Origin: Polynucleobacter sp. UB-Tiil-W10
Lineage (GTDB): Bacteria > Pseudomonadota > Gammaproteobacteria > Burkholderiales > Burkholderiaceae
Direction: 5' to 3'
DNA: 64,000 nt
Assembly (NCBI RefSeq): GCF_018881605.1
Contig: NZ_JACVPZ010000001.1
Span: 1,488,001 to 1,552,000, forward strand
The position numbers were made by a program, and so were the translations under genes. This document shows, in pieces, positions 8,299 through 14,977 of the stretch. The first letter of the stretch is position 1. Every line of letters starts with the position of its first letter. Below the pieces are notes generated by a model, which worked only from the letters and a program-made list of their open reading frames with translations, did not search any database and was not told where the DNA came from.

Positions 8299-8880
8299 TT
8301 GAAGAAATCTTTATTAGCTGGTTTGTTTGCTGCAGTTGGCATTACCTGTGCAGCTTCTGTTTTTGCACAAGCACCCGCAAAAATGTTGCCTTTAGCTGCT
8401 GAAGTTGTTGTTCTTAGCGCAACTGTTGACTCTGTGGATGTTAAAAAACGTATCGTTGTTTTGAAAGATGCAAACGGTAATTTGGCGCAAATGAACGTTT
8501 CTAAATCTATCAATGATTTAGATAAAGTTAAAAAAGGCGATGTGTTCTTGGTTGAGCATGCTCAAGCGATTGCTGTTGGATTGACAGCGGTTGGCAAAGA
8601 TCAGAAGCCAGGCGTTTCTGGTGTGCGCTCTGTAGTAGTAGCGGGCAAAGGTTCTGCTAAGCCATTTGAAGAAACTACAGAAACTGTTTACGCAACTGTA
8701 AAGATTTCAACGATTGATCAAAAGACACGTATCGTTACTTTCACACTGCCAAGCGGCGAGAAGCAAAAAGTTAAAGTGGATCCATCTGTTCTTGGTCTTG
8801 AGAAATTCAAAGCTGGTGATGACGTAATGGTTGAGTTCGTTGACGACACAGCTATTGGTTTCGTAACACCGAAGAAATAA
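8299..8880 (+). CDS. Exported protein with two tandem homologous domains
   Basis: A 193-residue protein not recognised by name. It begins with a TTG codon at 8299, well placed after TAGGAG, and has a clear signal peptide ending ASVFAQA. The mature part is two copies of one small beta-rich module. Residues 41-95 start ATVDSVDVKKRIVVLKD; residues 131-189 start ATVKISTIDQKTRIVTF. Each ends with a (V/F)K-(K/A)-G-D-x-(V/F)-x-VE block and an A-I-(A/G)-(V/F) strand. The layout resembles small periplasmic beta-barrel or OB-like repeats. Function is unknown. It is monocistronic, with a terminator at 8923. Confidence 0.8.
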   Translation: MKKSLLAGLFAAVGITCAASVFAQAPAKMLPLAAEVVVLSATVDSVDVKKRIVVLKDANGNLAQMNVSKSINDLDKVKKGDVFLVEHAQAIAVGLTAVGKDQKPGVSGVRSVVVAGKGSAKPFEETTETVYATVKISTIDQKTRIVTFTLPSGEKQKVKVDPSVLGLEKFKAGDDVMVEFVDDTAIGFVTPKK

Positions 8881-8922
8881 GTCTGAAGAATTATTGAAAA
8901 GACTGGGTAGTACACCAGTAAT

Positions 8923-8950
8923 AAAAAAGCCCGCAGATGCGGGCTTTTTT
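8923..8950. terminator. Bidirectional Rho-independent terminator
   Basis: GCCCGC (8929-8934) pairs with GCGGGC (8939-8944), flanked by A6 and T6. It lies between convergent genes and can serve the duplicated-domain gene (+) and the mop operon (-). Confidence 0.88.
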
Positions 8951-8985
8951 ATGTCTAGACCACTCCAAATAGATGGGGCGATAAT

Positions 8986-9210
8986 TTATGCACTCTTGGC
9001 AATCATGACATCAGAAGCTTTGATAACTGCCCAAGCCTGATCTCCAACCTTGAGGTTGAGTTCATCAACCGCTTCATTAGTGATAGACGCAGTCACAATA
9101 TGACCCCCTCCGATATCAAGCTTTACATGAGAAGTGGTCTGACCCATTTTGAGTTCCACTACTTTTCCGTTAAGGGTGTTACGTGCGCTGAGTTTAACTT
9201 TGAGTTCCAT
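8986..9210 (-). CDS. mop: Molbindin-like TOBE/Mop-domain protein
   Basis: A 74-residue single Mop (TOBE) domain. It begins KLSARNTLNGKVVELK and contains a GHIVTASIT strand and a NLKVGDQAWAVIKASDVMI end, the standard molbindin pattern. Free-standing Mop proteins assemble into oligomers that bind molybdate or tungstate in the cytoplasm, probably for storage or buffering. It is the last gene of a minus-strand operon after two TupA-like receptors, eight bases after the preceding gene, which supports an oxyanion role. Confidence 0.9.
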   Translation of the reverse strand: MELKVKLSARNTLNGKVVELKMGQTTSHVKLDIGGGHIVTASITNEAVDELNLKVGDQAWAVIKASDVMIAKSA

Positions 9211-9218
9211 GATTTCTC

Positions 9219-10100
9219 CTAATGAACGTATTGCTTGGCATATGCAGCATCATTGTAAAGAGGCTCTTGATATTTGGACTTTCCATAATTGCGAATAATT
9301 GTCTGACCCTCATTTGAAGCGACAAATTGAATGAATTTCACGGCTATATCGCGATTTGGGGTGCTGCCAACAGGTGCCGCTAGAGCGTCATAGGTATTTA
9401 CCAAGAACTTATCCCCGCGGTACAAAATCACCAGATTGGGTGCAACATCCTTTTCAGCAACCCAGGTGCTGCTATCAGTCATGAAGTAGGCGTTATCGGT
9501 GTTGGCTTTTTTAAGGGATGCCGTCATGAAGTCGTTGGTAACGATATACCAACTGCCTTCTGGAGTGATATCCGTCTTTTTCCAGATATCCATTTCCTTC
9601 TGGTGCGTGCCAGACTTATCCCCTCTAGAAATGAAGTTGGCTTTTGCTTTTGCTATCTTGGAGTAAGCGTCTGCGCCGCTGCTTGCTGTTTTAATATTCG
9701 CCGGGTCGCTTTTAGGTCCAACAATGTAAAACTCGTTAGAACCAATCAGTGTGCGGCTGGTTGCCCATCCCTCAGCAATGGCCTTATTGACCGCATCCGG
9801 AGCATGCACCATGATCATATCCACCTGCCCGGTTTTGAGTAAATTTAGAGAAGCGCCGCTGCCCGCTTTGATCCAGATTAAGCGAGCACCTTCTTTTTTA
9901 TCAAACGCTTCACCAAGGGCTTGCAGAAGCCCTAATTCACCTGGACTGCCTGTAGCCAATGTAAAGCTTTGACTTCCTTGACCGTAAATTGCTTCTGGTT
10001 TTACTGGATTGGATTGTGCCATGGTAATTTGCACTCCCATGCCAAGAGCAACACTAGCAATGAGAGTCTTGAGGGTGATTAGGAATTTCTGATTTTTCAT
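9219..10100 (-). CDS. TupA-like tungstate/molybdate-binding protein (divergent copy)
   Basis: A 293-residue periplasmic binding protein with a signal peptide ending TMAQ. It shares the TupA layout: an LATGSPGELGLLQALG start, GQVDMIMVHAPDA, the FISRGDKSGTHQKE anion loop, then a NTDNAYFMTDSSTW segment. The usual 'TTTST' entry motif is replaced by LATGSP, so it is more divergent than its neighbour at 10106 and may bind another oxyanion. It starts five bases after that gene's stop. No TupB/TupC genes are present. Confidence 0.82.
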   Translation of the reverse strand: MKNQKFLITLKTLIASVALGMGVQITMAQSNPVKPEAIYGQGSQSFTLATGSPGELGLLQALGEAFDKKEGARLIWIKAGSGASLNLLKTGQVDMIMVHAPDAVNKAIAEGWATSRTLIGSNEFYIVGPKSDPANIKTASSGADAYSKIAKAKANFISRGDKSGTHQKEMDIWKKTDITPEGSWYIVTNDFMTASLKKANTDNAYFMTDSSTWVAEKDVAPNLVILYRGDKFLVNTYDALAAPVGSTPNRDIAVKFIQFVASNEGQTIIRNYGKSKYQEPLYNDAAYAKQYVH

Positions 10101-10105
10101 TTCGA

Positions 10106-10930
10106 TTACTTCTTAGCATTCGGGAAGAAGAGTTGTTCGCCATCAATCTTGTAACTGGCAATCACATCTTGACCATTCTTGGAAATGAGCCAATCAATAA
10201 ATTCTTGACCTTGTGCTTTTTTCACATGAGGGAACTTAGCTGGATTAACTAACATCACACCATACTGATTAAATAACTTCGGATCACCTTGCACCAAGAT
10301 CACGAGGTCACCACGATTCTTAAAGCTCAGCCAAGTTCCACGGTCGGCCAAGATATAACCATTCATTGCTGAGGCGGTATTTAGAGCGGGCCCCATACCT
10401 GAGCCAGTTTCTTTGTACCAGGATTGGCTAGAAGAAGGGCTAATCCCAGCGCCTTTCCAATAGCGTAGCTCTGCTGCATGCGTACCGCTTTTATCTGCGC
10501 GGGAAACAAATGGTGCTTGTGCTGCAGAAATTTTCTGAAGTGCAAGCTGAATATCTTTGCCACCACTGATTTTTGCTGGATCAGATTTAGGCCCAATCAG
10601 GACAAAGTCGTTGTACATCACTTCGTAGCGCTTCGCTGAAAAACCTTCTTCAACAAACTTTTCTTCGGCAGGTTTGTCATGAACAAACACGACATCCGCA
10701 TCTCCGCGGCGACCGATGTCCAATGCTTGTCCGGTACCTACAGCAACTACTTTGACTTCAATGCCAGTCTTCATCTTAAAAATAGGGAGCATGTAATTGA
10801 AGAGACCGGATTGCTCAGTAGAGGTAGTGGATGAAACCACAATACTTTTCTCTTGCGCATACACCTGAAGGGAGGTGATTGAAAGGGTGGCTAGGGCGGT
10901 GAGGAATAGTCTGCGAATCATTTTTTTCAT
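10106..10930 (-). CDS. tupA: TupA-like tungstate-binding protein
   Basis: A 274-residue ABC-transporter receptor for tungstate, by family. The signal peptide ends VYAQ. The mature start VVSSTTSTEQSGLF, then AVGTGQALDIGRRGDADVV and VHDKPAEE, are characteristic of TupA, and so is the FVSRADKSGTH loop. It is the first gene of the operon tupA - tupA-like - mop and diverges from the ModE-like regulator at 11007. The membrane and ATPase subunits must be encoded elsewhere or be absent. Confidence 0.88.
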   Translation of the reverse strand: MKKMIRRLFLTALATLSITSLQVYAQEKSIVVSSTTSTEQSGLFNYMLPIFKMKTGIEVKVVAVGTGQALDIGRRGDADVVFVHDKPAEEKFVEEGFSAKRYEVMYNDFVLIGPKSDPAKISGGKDIQLALQKISAAQAPFVSRADKSGTHAAELRYWKGAGISPSSSQSWYKETGSGMGPALNTASAMNGYILADRGTWLSFKNRGDLVILVQGDPKLFNQYGVMLVNPAKFPHVKKAQGQEFIDWLISKNGQDVIASYKIDGEQLFFPNAKK

Positions 10931-10967
10931 TGCTGCACTCTAATTGGTTGATTAAAAGTCTATGATC

Positions 10968-10994
10968 GCATACATTAATACTTATTGAATATGC
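10968..10994. promoter_or_regulatory. Possible regulator site between tupA and the ModE-like gene
   Basis: The 76-base gap between the divergent genes holds an imperfect inverted repeat with arms GCATA (10968-10972) and TATGC (10990-10994), and a further CATATGC copy at 11003-11009 overlapping the start codon. It is a reasonable place for the ModE-like protein to bind, but the match to known ModE sites is weak. Confidence 0.3.
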
Positions 10995-11006
10995 AAAAGA
11001 TTACAT

Positions 11007-12029
11007 ATGCGAATTGAAGTGCGCCCAACCCTTATTGTTAAAACCCAGGCAGATGGAAACAGCTCCGTTGACCTGATCTGGCTTTCTCAATTGCTCAAGG
11101 ATATTGGCCAAGGAAGTTCTTTGGTGGTTGCCAGCAAAAAATCGGGCACTTCCTATAGGGGTGCCTGGGGCAAGGTTAATCAGGTCGAAGATGCCTTAGG
11201 TATGCCCTTGATGATTCGAACCAAGGGTCATGGGTCTGAACTTACTGAATTTGGCATCTTTTTGATTCAGTTTATTGAGGATATGCAGGCAGGATATCTA
11301 AAGCATGATGCTCAATACCATGACATTCTGCTCAAGGAAATTAAGAAAATACAAAAGTCAGAAAGTCTTCGTTGGAAATTTTTCTCTAGCAGTGATTCAG
11401 TGATTCAAAAAGCGGCTGGAGAAGTGGCGGGGATAGATCTAAAAATTGCTGGCTCGGGAGAGTCTTTGGAGAGATTGTTGAATAACGAGGCGCATATCGC
11501 CGGATATCATGTCTCGGATCAAAAGAGTTCAAAAGCAATTTACCAACGCCTATCAAAAAATGACATTCAGATATACCCAGTCATGAAGCGAACTCAGGGA
11601 TTAATTGTTAAGAAGGGCAATCCTCTGCATATTCGCTCCATAGAAGATCTGGTTGGAAAAAAAGTGCGTTTTATTAATCGACAGATTGGCTCAGGAACTC
11701 GACTCTTATTAGATACCTTGCTCATAGAGGAGGGCATTGATCCCTCAGAGATTAATGGATATGTGGCTGAGGAATTTACTCACTCTGCTGTTGCTAATGC
11801 TATTTTGGCCGGTAAGGCAGACGTCGGTTTGGGCGTAAAGAATATCGCCTTAGAAAATGGCTTGGGATTTGTGCCACTCAAAGATGAAATTTTCTTCATT
11901 GCTATGAATAAAGAAATGGCTACCCAATCAGAGTCTTCAAAGTTGATCCGTAAGATACGGAGCGCCTCTGGAGAGACCCCGGGATATAAAGCAGTTAGCC
12001 TCAATAGGCAAATACAGGATTGGCTGTAG
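11007..12029 (+). CDS. ModE-like HTH regulator with periplasmic-binding-type sensor domain
   Basis: A 340-residue cytoplasmic regulator. Residues about 20-85 form a winged helix like ModE: GTSYRGAWGKVNQVEDALG, then MPLMIRTKGHGSELTEFG. Residues about 125-340 are a PBP-like domain with an RFINRQIGSGTRLLLDTLL motif and GKADVGLG, as in regulators that sense molybdate or tungstate through a binding-protein fold. There are no TOBE domains. It diverges from tupA and is followed 50 bases later by modA, so it probably controls both. Confidence 0.85.
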   Translation: MRIEVRPTLIVKTQADGNSSVDLIWLSQLLKDIGQGSSLVVASKKSGTSYRGAWGKVNQVEDALGMPLMIRTKGHGSELTEFGIFLIQFIEDMQAGYLKHDAQYHDILLKEIKKIQKSESLRWKFFSSSDSVIQKAAGEVAGIDLKIAGSGESLERLLNNEAHIAGYHVSDQKSSKAIYQRLSKNDIQIYPVMKRTQGLIVKKGNPLHIRSIEDLVGKKVRFINRQIGSGTRLLLDTLLIEEGIDPSEINGYVAEEFTHSAVANAILAGKADVGLGVKNIALENGLGFVPLKDEIFFIAMNKEMATQSESSKLIRKIRSASGETPGYKAVSLNRQIQDWL

Positions 12030-12079
12030 CTTCCATTTGAATCGTCAAAGTTGTATGTATCCGCTAGAATGAATTTCAT

Positions 12080-12835
12080 ATGACCATGCGGATCCTTACT
12101 TTATTAGCAACATGCTTCTTGTTTACTGGTAGCGTATTTGCACAAGTCGCGACTATTGCCGTAGCTGCCAATATGAAGGATGCCTTTGCGGAGATAGCTA
12201 CTGTATTTAAATCTACAGGTCGACCAGAAATGAGGGTGGTTTATGGCTCTTCAGGTAATTTCACCACGCAAATAATGAATGGGGCGCCATTTAATTTGTT
12301 TATTGCTGCTGATGAGCATTTTCCGCTTGAGTTGTATAAAAATGGCAAGACGGTGGACGAGGGCTCTGTCTACGCCATTGGTAAGCTAGCCATCATTGCT
12401 AAAACATCTTCTGGCATTAATTTGTTAGGTGGCAAAACAGAAATGGCCCAAGCCATTGCAAGGGCCAATAAAGTGGCCATTGCAAAACCTGAGCTGGCTC
12501 CCTATGGAAGAGCAGCAGTGCAGTATTTAAAAACAGAGGGGCTCTGGAATCTCGCTAAAGACAAGCTGGTTTATGCCGACAACATTGGGGCAGCTACAAC
12601 ATACGTAGTAAGCGGCGCTGCTGATCTTGGTTTTACCGCTTCTTCTTTGGCCAAATCGCCTGAGATTAGCAAGCAAACGAGTTTCTTATTAGTCGATCCA
12701 AAGCTGTATGAGCCTATTCAGCAGCGCATGGTACTAATCAAGGGTGCGCCTCAAGAGGCGGTAGATTTATATCGCTTTATGCAGGGACCTCAAGCCAAAT
12801 TGATTTTGCAAAAATACGGTTACAGCATTCCTTAA
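12080..12835 (+). CDS. modA: Molybdate-binding periplasmic protein
   Basis: A 251-residue ModA-type receptor with a signal peptide ending SVFAQ. Motifs are VAVAANMKDAFAEIA at the mature N-terminus, VVYGSSGNFTTQI, GAPFNLFIAADE, and a C-terminal ADLGFTASSLAKSP block. It captures molybdate for the ModBC transporter. No modB or modC follows; the next gene is convergent. ATGs at 12080 and 12086 are both possible. A start just after the regulator gene suggests shared control. Confidence 0.9.
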   Translation: MTMRILTLLATCFLFTGSVFAQVATIAVAANMKDAFAEIATVFKSTGRPEMRVVYGSSGNFTTQIMNGAPFNLFIAADEHFPLELYKNGKTVDEGSVYAIGKLAIIAKTSSGINLLGGKTEMAQAIARANKVAIAKPELAPYGRAAVQYLKTEGLWNLAKDKLVYADNIGAATTYVVSGAADLGFTASSLAKSPEISKQTSFLLVDPKLYEPIQQRMVLIKGAPQEAVDLYRFMQGPQAKLILQKYGYSIP

Positions 12836-12842
12836 GCGCTAA

Positions 12843-13469
12843 TTACTCAGGTACTTTCATGTATTGAAGCATTTCTTGTAAGGCCTCTCTGGGAGATTTG
12901 CTTAGCTTCTCTACAACCGCCGCATAGTCTTGTTCGGGACGGTTCTGGCTTAGTTTAAATTTACCAGTCAAGCTTTTGATATCAATCTCGATGCCAATAA
13001 TAGCCTTGAGCATCATTTGCACATATTCTTCCGGGGCGTCGTCTAACTTCCAGCTTGATTGATAGGTTGGTTCGTGAGTATTGGTCATTTGTGAGACGTG
13101 TGCTCTGATCCATTGTGGATCATCGATTAACTTGATGCTACCTTCTGCATGAACAGCAGCATAGTTCCAAGTAGGAACCACTTTTCCACCTTTTTGTTTG
13201 GAGGGATACCAGGAGGGAGTGATGTATGCATTAGGCCCATTAAAGATGGCTGTAACCAATAGATTGCTGCTGCCCGCCACTTTAACGAGTGGGTTCATTC
13301 TGGCGACATGTCCATATAGCTTGGTTTTGTCTGTGCTTAACATGAGGGGCAGGTGGTTAATTTCAAAATGACCATCCAGATTCGCAACGATAGTCGCTAA
13401 TGGATATTCAGAAATCAGATGCGCTAATACCGTTTGGTCTTCAACTAAAAAATGTTTTGGTAAATACAT
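12843..13469 (-). CDS. PaiB-like FMN-binding negative regulator
   Basis: A 208-residue protein of the PaiB family (split-barrel FMN-binding fold). It begins MYLPKHF, has HLPLML near residue 40, the GHVARMNP segment, and the PSWYPSK and VPTWNYAAVHAEG core typical of the family. A FKLSQNRP block lies near the C-terminus. PaiB of Bacillus subtilis is described as a repressor of sporulation and protease genes; the role in proteobacteria is unknown, and it may be a flavin-dependent enzyme. It converges on modA with seven bases between. Confidence 0.85.
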   Translation of the reverse strand: MYLPKHFLVEDQTVLAHLISEYPLATIVANLDGHFEINHLPLMLSTDKTKLYGHVARMNPLVKVAGSSNLLVTAIFNGPNAYITPSWYPSKQKGGKVVPTWNYAAVHAEGSIKLIDDPQWIRAHVSQMTNTHEPTYQSSWKLDDAPEEYVQMMLKAIIGIEIDIKSLTGKFKLSQNRPEQDYAAVVEKLSKSPREALQEMLQYMKVPE

Positions 13470-13537
13470 AAGAGGCTAAGCAGAATGGATAAAAGGTTAT
13501 ATTTAAAAGGAACATAGCAGAGATTGAACCCTTTCCT

Positions 13538-14299
13538 TTAAAATTCGTACTCTATCTGCATCCTGATGGTATTTTTCGGTGATGCCGTGGTGGTTCCCCA
13601 AAGATAGGCTACGTTATATTTCAAAGCCTCCTTACGGCCCAGTTTGGTTTTTCCAAAAATGGCTGGCCCCGCACTAGATTGTTGTTGTTCATTGGTGTTC
13701 CAGTTATTCACCTGTCCTAGCCACGAATAAATCTGGGCTCCAAGCTCCAGCTCTGGCTGAAGTCGATATTTAACCTGACCTTGATAGCCAAAATAAGTGC
13801 CCTGATTTTCGGTGCCCGTGTAATGTCCTTGCATCAGGACGTTGAGGTTGGCTACCCACTTTTTCCATTCGCTTTGAAATAAGAAACCATATTTCGCTTC
13901 ATAGCCTTCATTGCGATTTTGAGGACGCTCTACTTCAAGCAGGAAGCCAATATCGACGGGATATTTTCCAGTTTCCGTTAGCTGAAATTTATTTTCCCAT
14001 TCAACCGCATCAAATTGGGAGTTAGTGCCATCCCAAGTAACTTTCCCATAAATCTCTGTGAACCACCAGGAGTTCACGCCGTAACCAAAACCAATAGAGG
14101 CGCCCGATTGTCTATTGTCCTCAACGCTTCTTGGGGTTTGGGTTCCAAGCTTCGTGTCTATCTCCCTTTCGCCTTCTTCGACTCTTGGGGTGTAGATGTA
14201 ATCTGCTGGCCCACTTAAGTATTCACCAGCATGTACAAAAGTGCTTGTGCAAAGGAGGGCGGCCCATAAAAATCGCCATAGAAAATATTGATACTTCAT
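13538..14299 (-). CDS. Outer-membrane beta-barrel protein next to a cupredoxin
   Basis: A 253-residue protein with a signal peptide (ALLCTSTFVHAG). It has many alternating aromatic/polar strands and ends in EYEF, the C-terminal aromatic expected of BAM substrates. I do not recognise a named family; the length suggests a barrel of about 10-12 strands. The ATG at 14299 overlaps the upstream cupredoxin stop by one base (TGATG), so the two are translationally coupled. The shared promoter region carries Fur-box-like sequences, which suggests a role in iron or copper traffic. That role is inference from context. Confidence 0.75.
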   Translation of the reverse strand: MKYQYFLWRFLWAALLCTSTFVHAGEYLSGPADYIYTPRVEEGEREIDTKLGTQTPRSVEDNRQSGASIGFGYGVNSWWFTEIYGKVTWDGTNSQFDAVEWENKFQLTETGKYPVDIGFLLEVERPQNRNEGYEAKYGFLFQSEWKKWVANLNVLMQGHYTGTENQGTYFGYQGQVKYRLQPELELGAQIYSWLGQVNNWNTNEQQQSSAGPAIFGKTKLGRKEALKYNVAYLWGTTTASPKNTIRMQIEYEF

Positions 14300-14640
14300 C
14301 ACTTAACTCTGACCACACCTTGAGCAGTTTCTGGGCTAAATTCACCTTCAAATTTATAAATACCAGGACTTAAAGGTCCAATGTAGAAAGAGGCTTTGCT
14401 GTTGGCCTTAATTAATACCTCCCTGTTGAGGTCGTAGCTTTCAAATTCCTCTGGAGTGTCATCCAGGTTTTCAATCGTGAGTTTTACCTTGGTATCGGCG
14501 GGGATATCAATTTCTGATGGTAGAAATCGCCCGTTTTTAATTGAAATCTGGATATCGCTGCTTGCCCCGTAGGAGATATTTATCAAACTCAACAATACGA
14601 AAATGCTGATAAGTAATTGTTTTAGATAAGTATTTTTCAT
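14299..14640 (-). CDS. Exported cupredoxin-domain protein
   Basis: About 113 residues: a signal peptide (LLISIFVLLSLINISYGA) and a single cupredoxin-like domain. It shows KNGRFLPSEIDIPADTKVKL, then IENLDDTPEEFES and a PGIYKFEGEF end. These match the cupredoxin_1/EfeO-FtrB type rather than blue-copper electron carriers. The usual metal Cys-His set is absent; the acidic DDTPEEFES loop is instead reminiscent of ferrous-iron uptake proteins. An in-frame ATG also exists at 14652. It is the first gene after two Fur-box-like sites and is coupled to an outer-membrane protein gene. Confidence 0.8.
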   Translation of the reverse strand: MKNTYLKQLLISIFVLLSLINISYGASSDIQISIKNGRFLPSEIDIPADTKVKLTIENLDDTPEEFESYDLNREVLIKANSKASFYIGPLSPGIYKFEGEFSPETAQGVVRVK

Positions 14641-14656
14641 GAATGTGTGCATATGT

Positions 14657-14675
14657 TAATGAGAACCATTCTCAA
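14657..14675. promoter_or_regulatory. Fur-box-like inverted repeat 1
   Basis: TAATGAGAACCATTCTCAA is a near-palindromic 19-mer close to the Fur consensus (GATAATGATAATCATTATC). It lies just upstream of the cupredoxin gene in the gap between it and feoA. Confidence 0.75.
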
Positions 14676-14687
14676 GTATAAGGTATA

Positions 14688-14706
14688 TAATGAGAATCGT
14701 TCCTAT
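14688..14706. promoter_or_regulatory. Fur-box-like inverted repeat 2
   Basis: TAATGAGAATCGTTCCTAT is a second 19-mer with the same left half as the first, starting exactly 31 bases from it (about three helical turns). It lies 26 bases before the feoA start, where a bound repressor would block feoAB. Confidence 0.78.
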
Positions 14707-14731
14707 TTATTGATAAAAGTGACAATCCTCC

Positions 14732-14977
14732 ATGCATTTGGACCAGGTTGATTTGGAAGTTCTTTGCCGAGTGAGCGCGGTTAACGCGCCTAAAGGTGCC
14801 CCTCAAATTAAAGGGCAACTGGAAGATATTGGGTTTTTACCGGGCGAACAGGTGACCGTTCTTCGCAAAGGTTTGCTTGGTAAGGGTCCATATATGGTTC
14901 GCGTCGGAGCCTCCACTTTTGCATTGCGTCAAGCCGAAGCGCGCATGATTACAGTTGAAACTGTCCCGCATGTCTGA
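14732..14977 (+). CDS. feoA: Ferrous iron transport protein A
   Basis: An 81-residue SH3-like FeoA, the small cytoplasmic partner of FeoB. It has the family's IKGQLEDIGFLPGEQVTVLRKG block and ends in a LRQAEARMITVE strand. It overlaps feoB by eight bases, which implies coupled translation. The upstream Fur-box-like sites imply derepression in low iron. Confidence 0.92.
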   Translation: MHLDQVDLEVLCRVSAVNAPKGAPQIKGQLEDIGFLPGEQVTVLRKGLLGKGPYMVRVGASTFALRQAEARMITVETVPHV

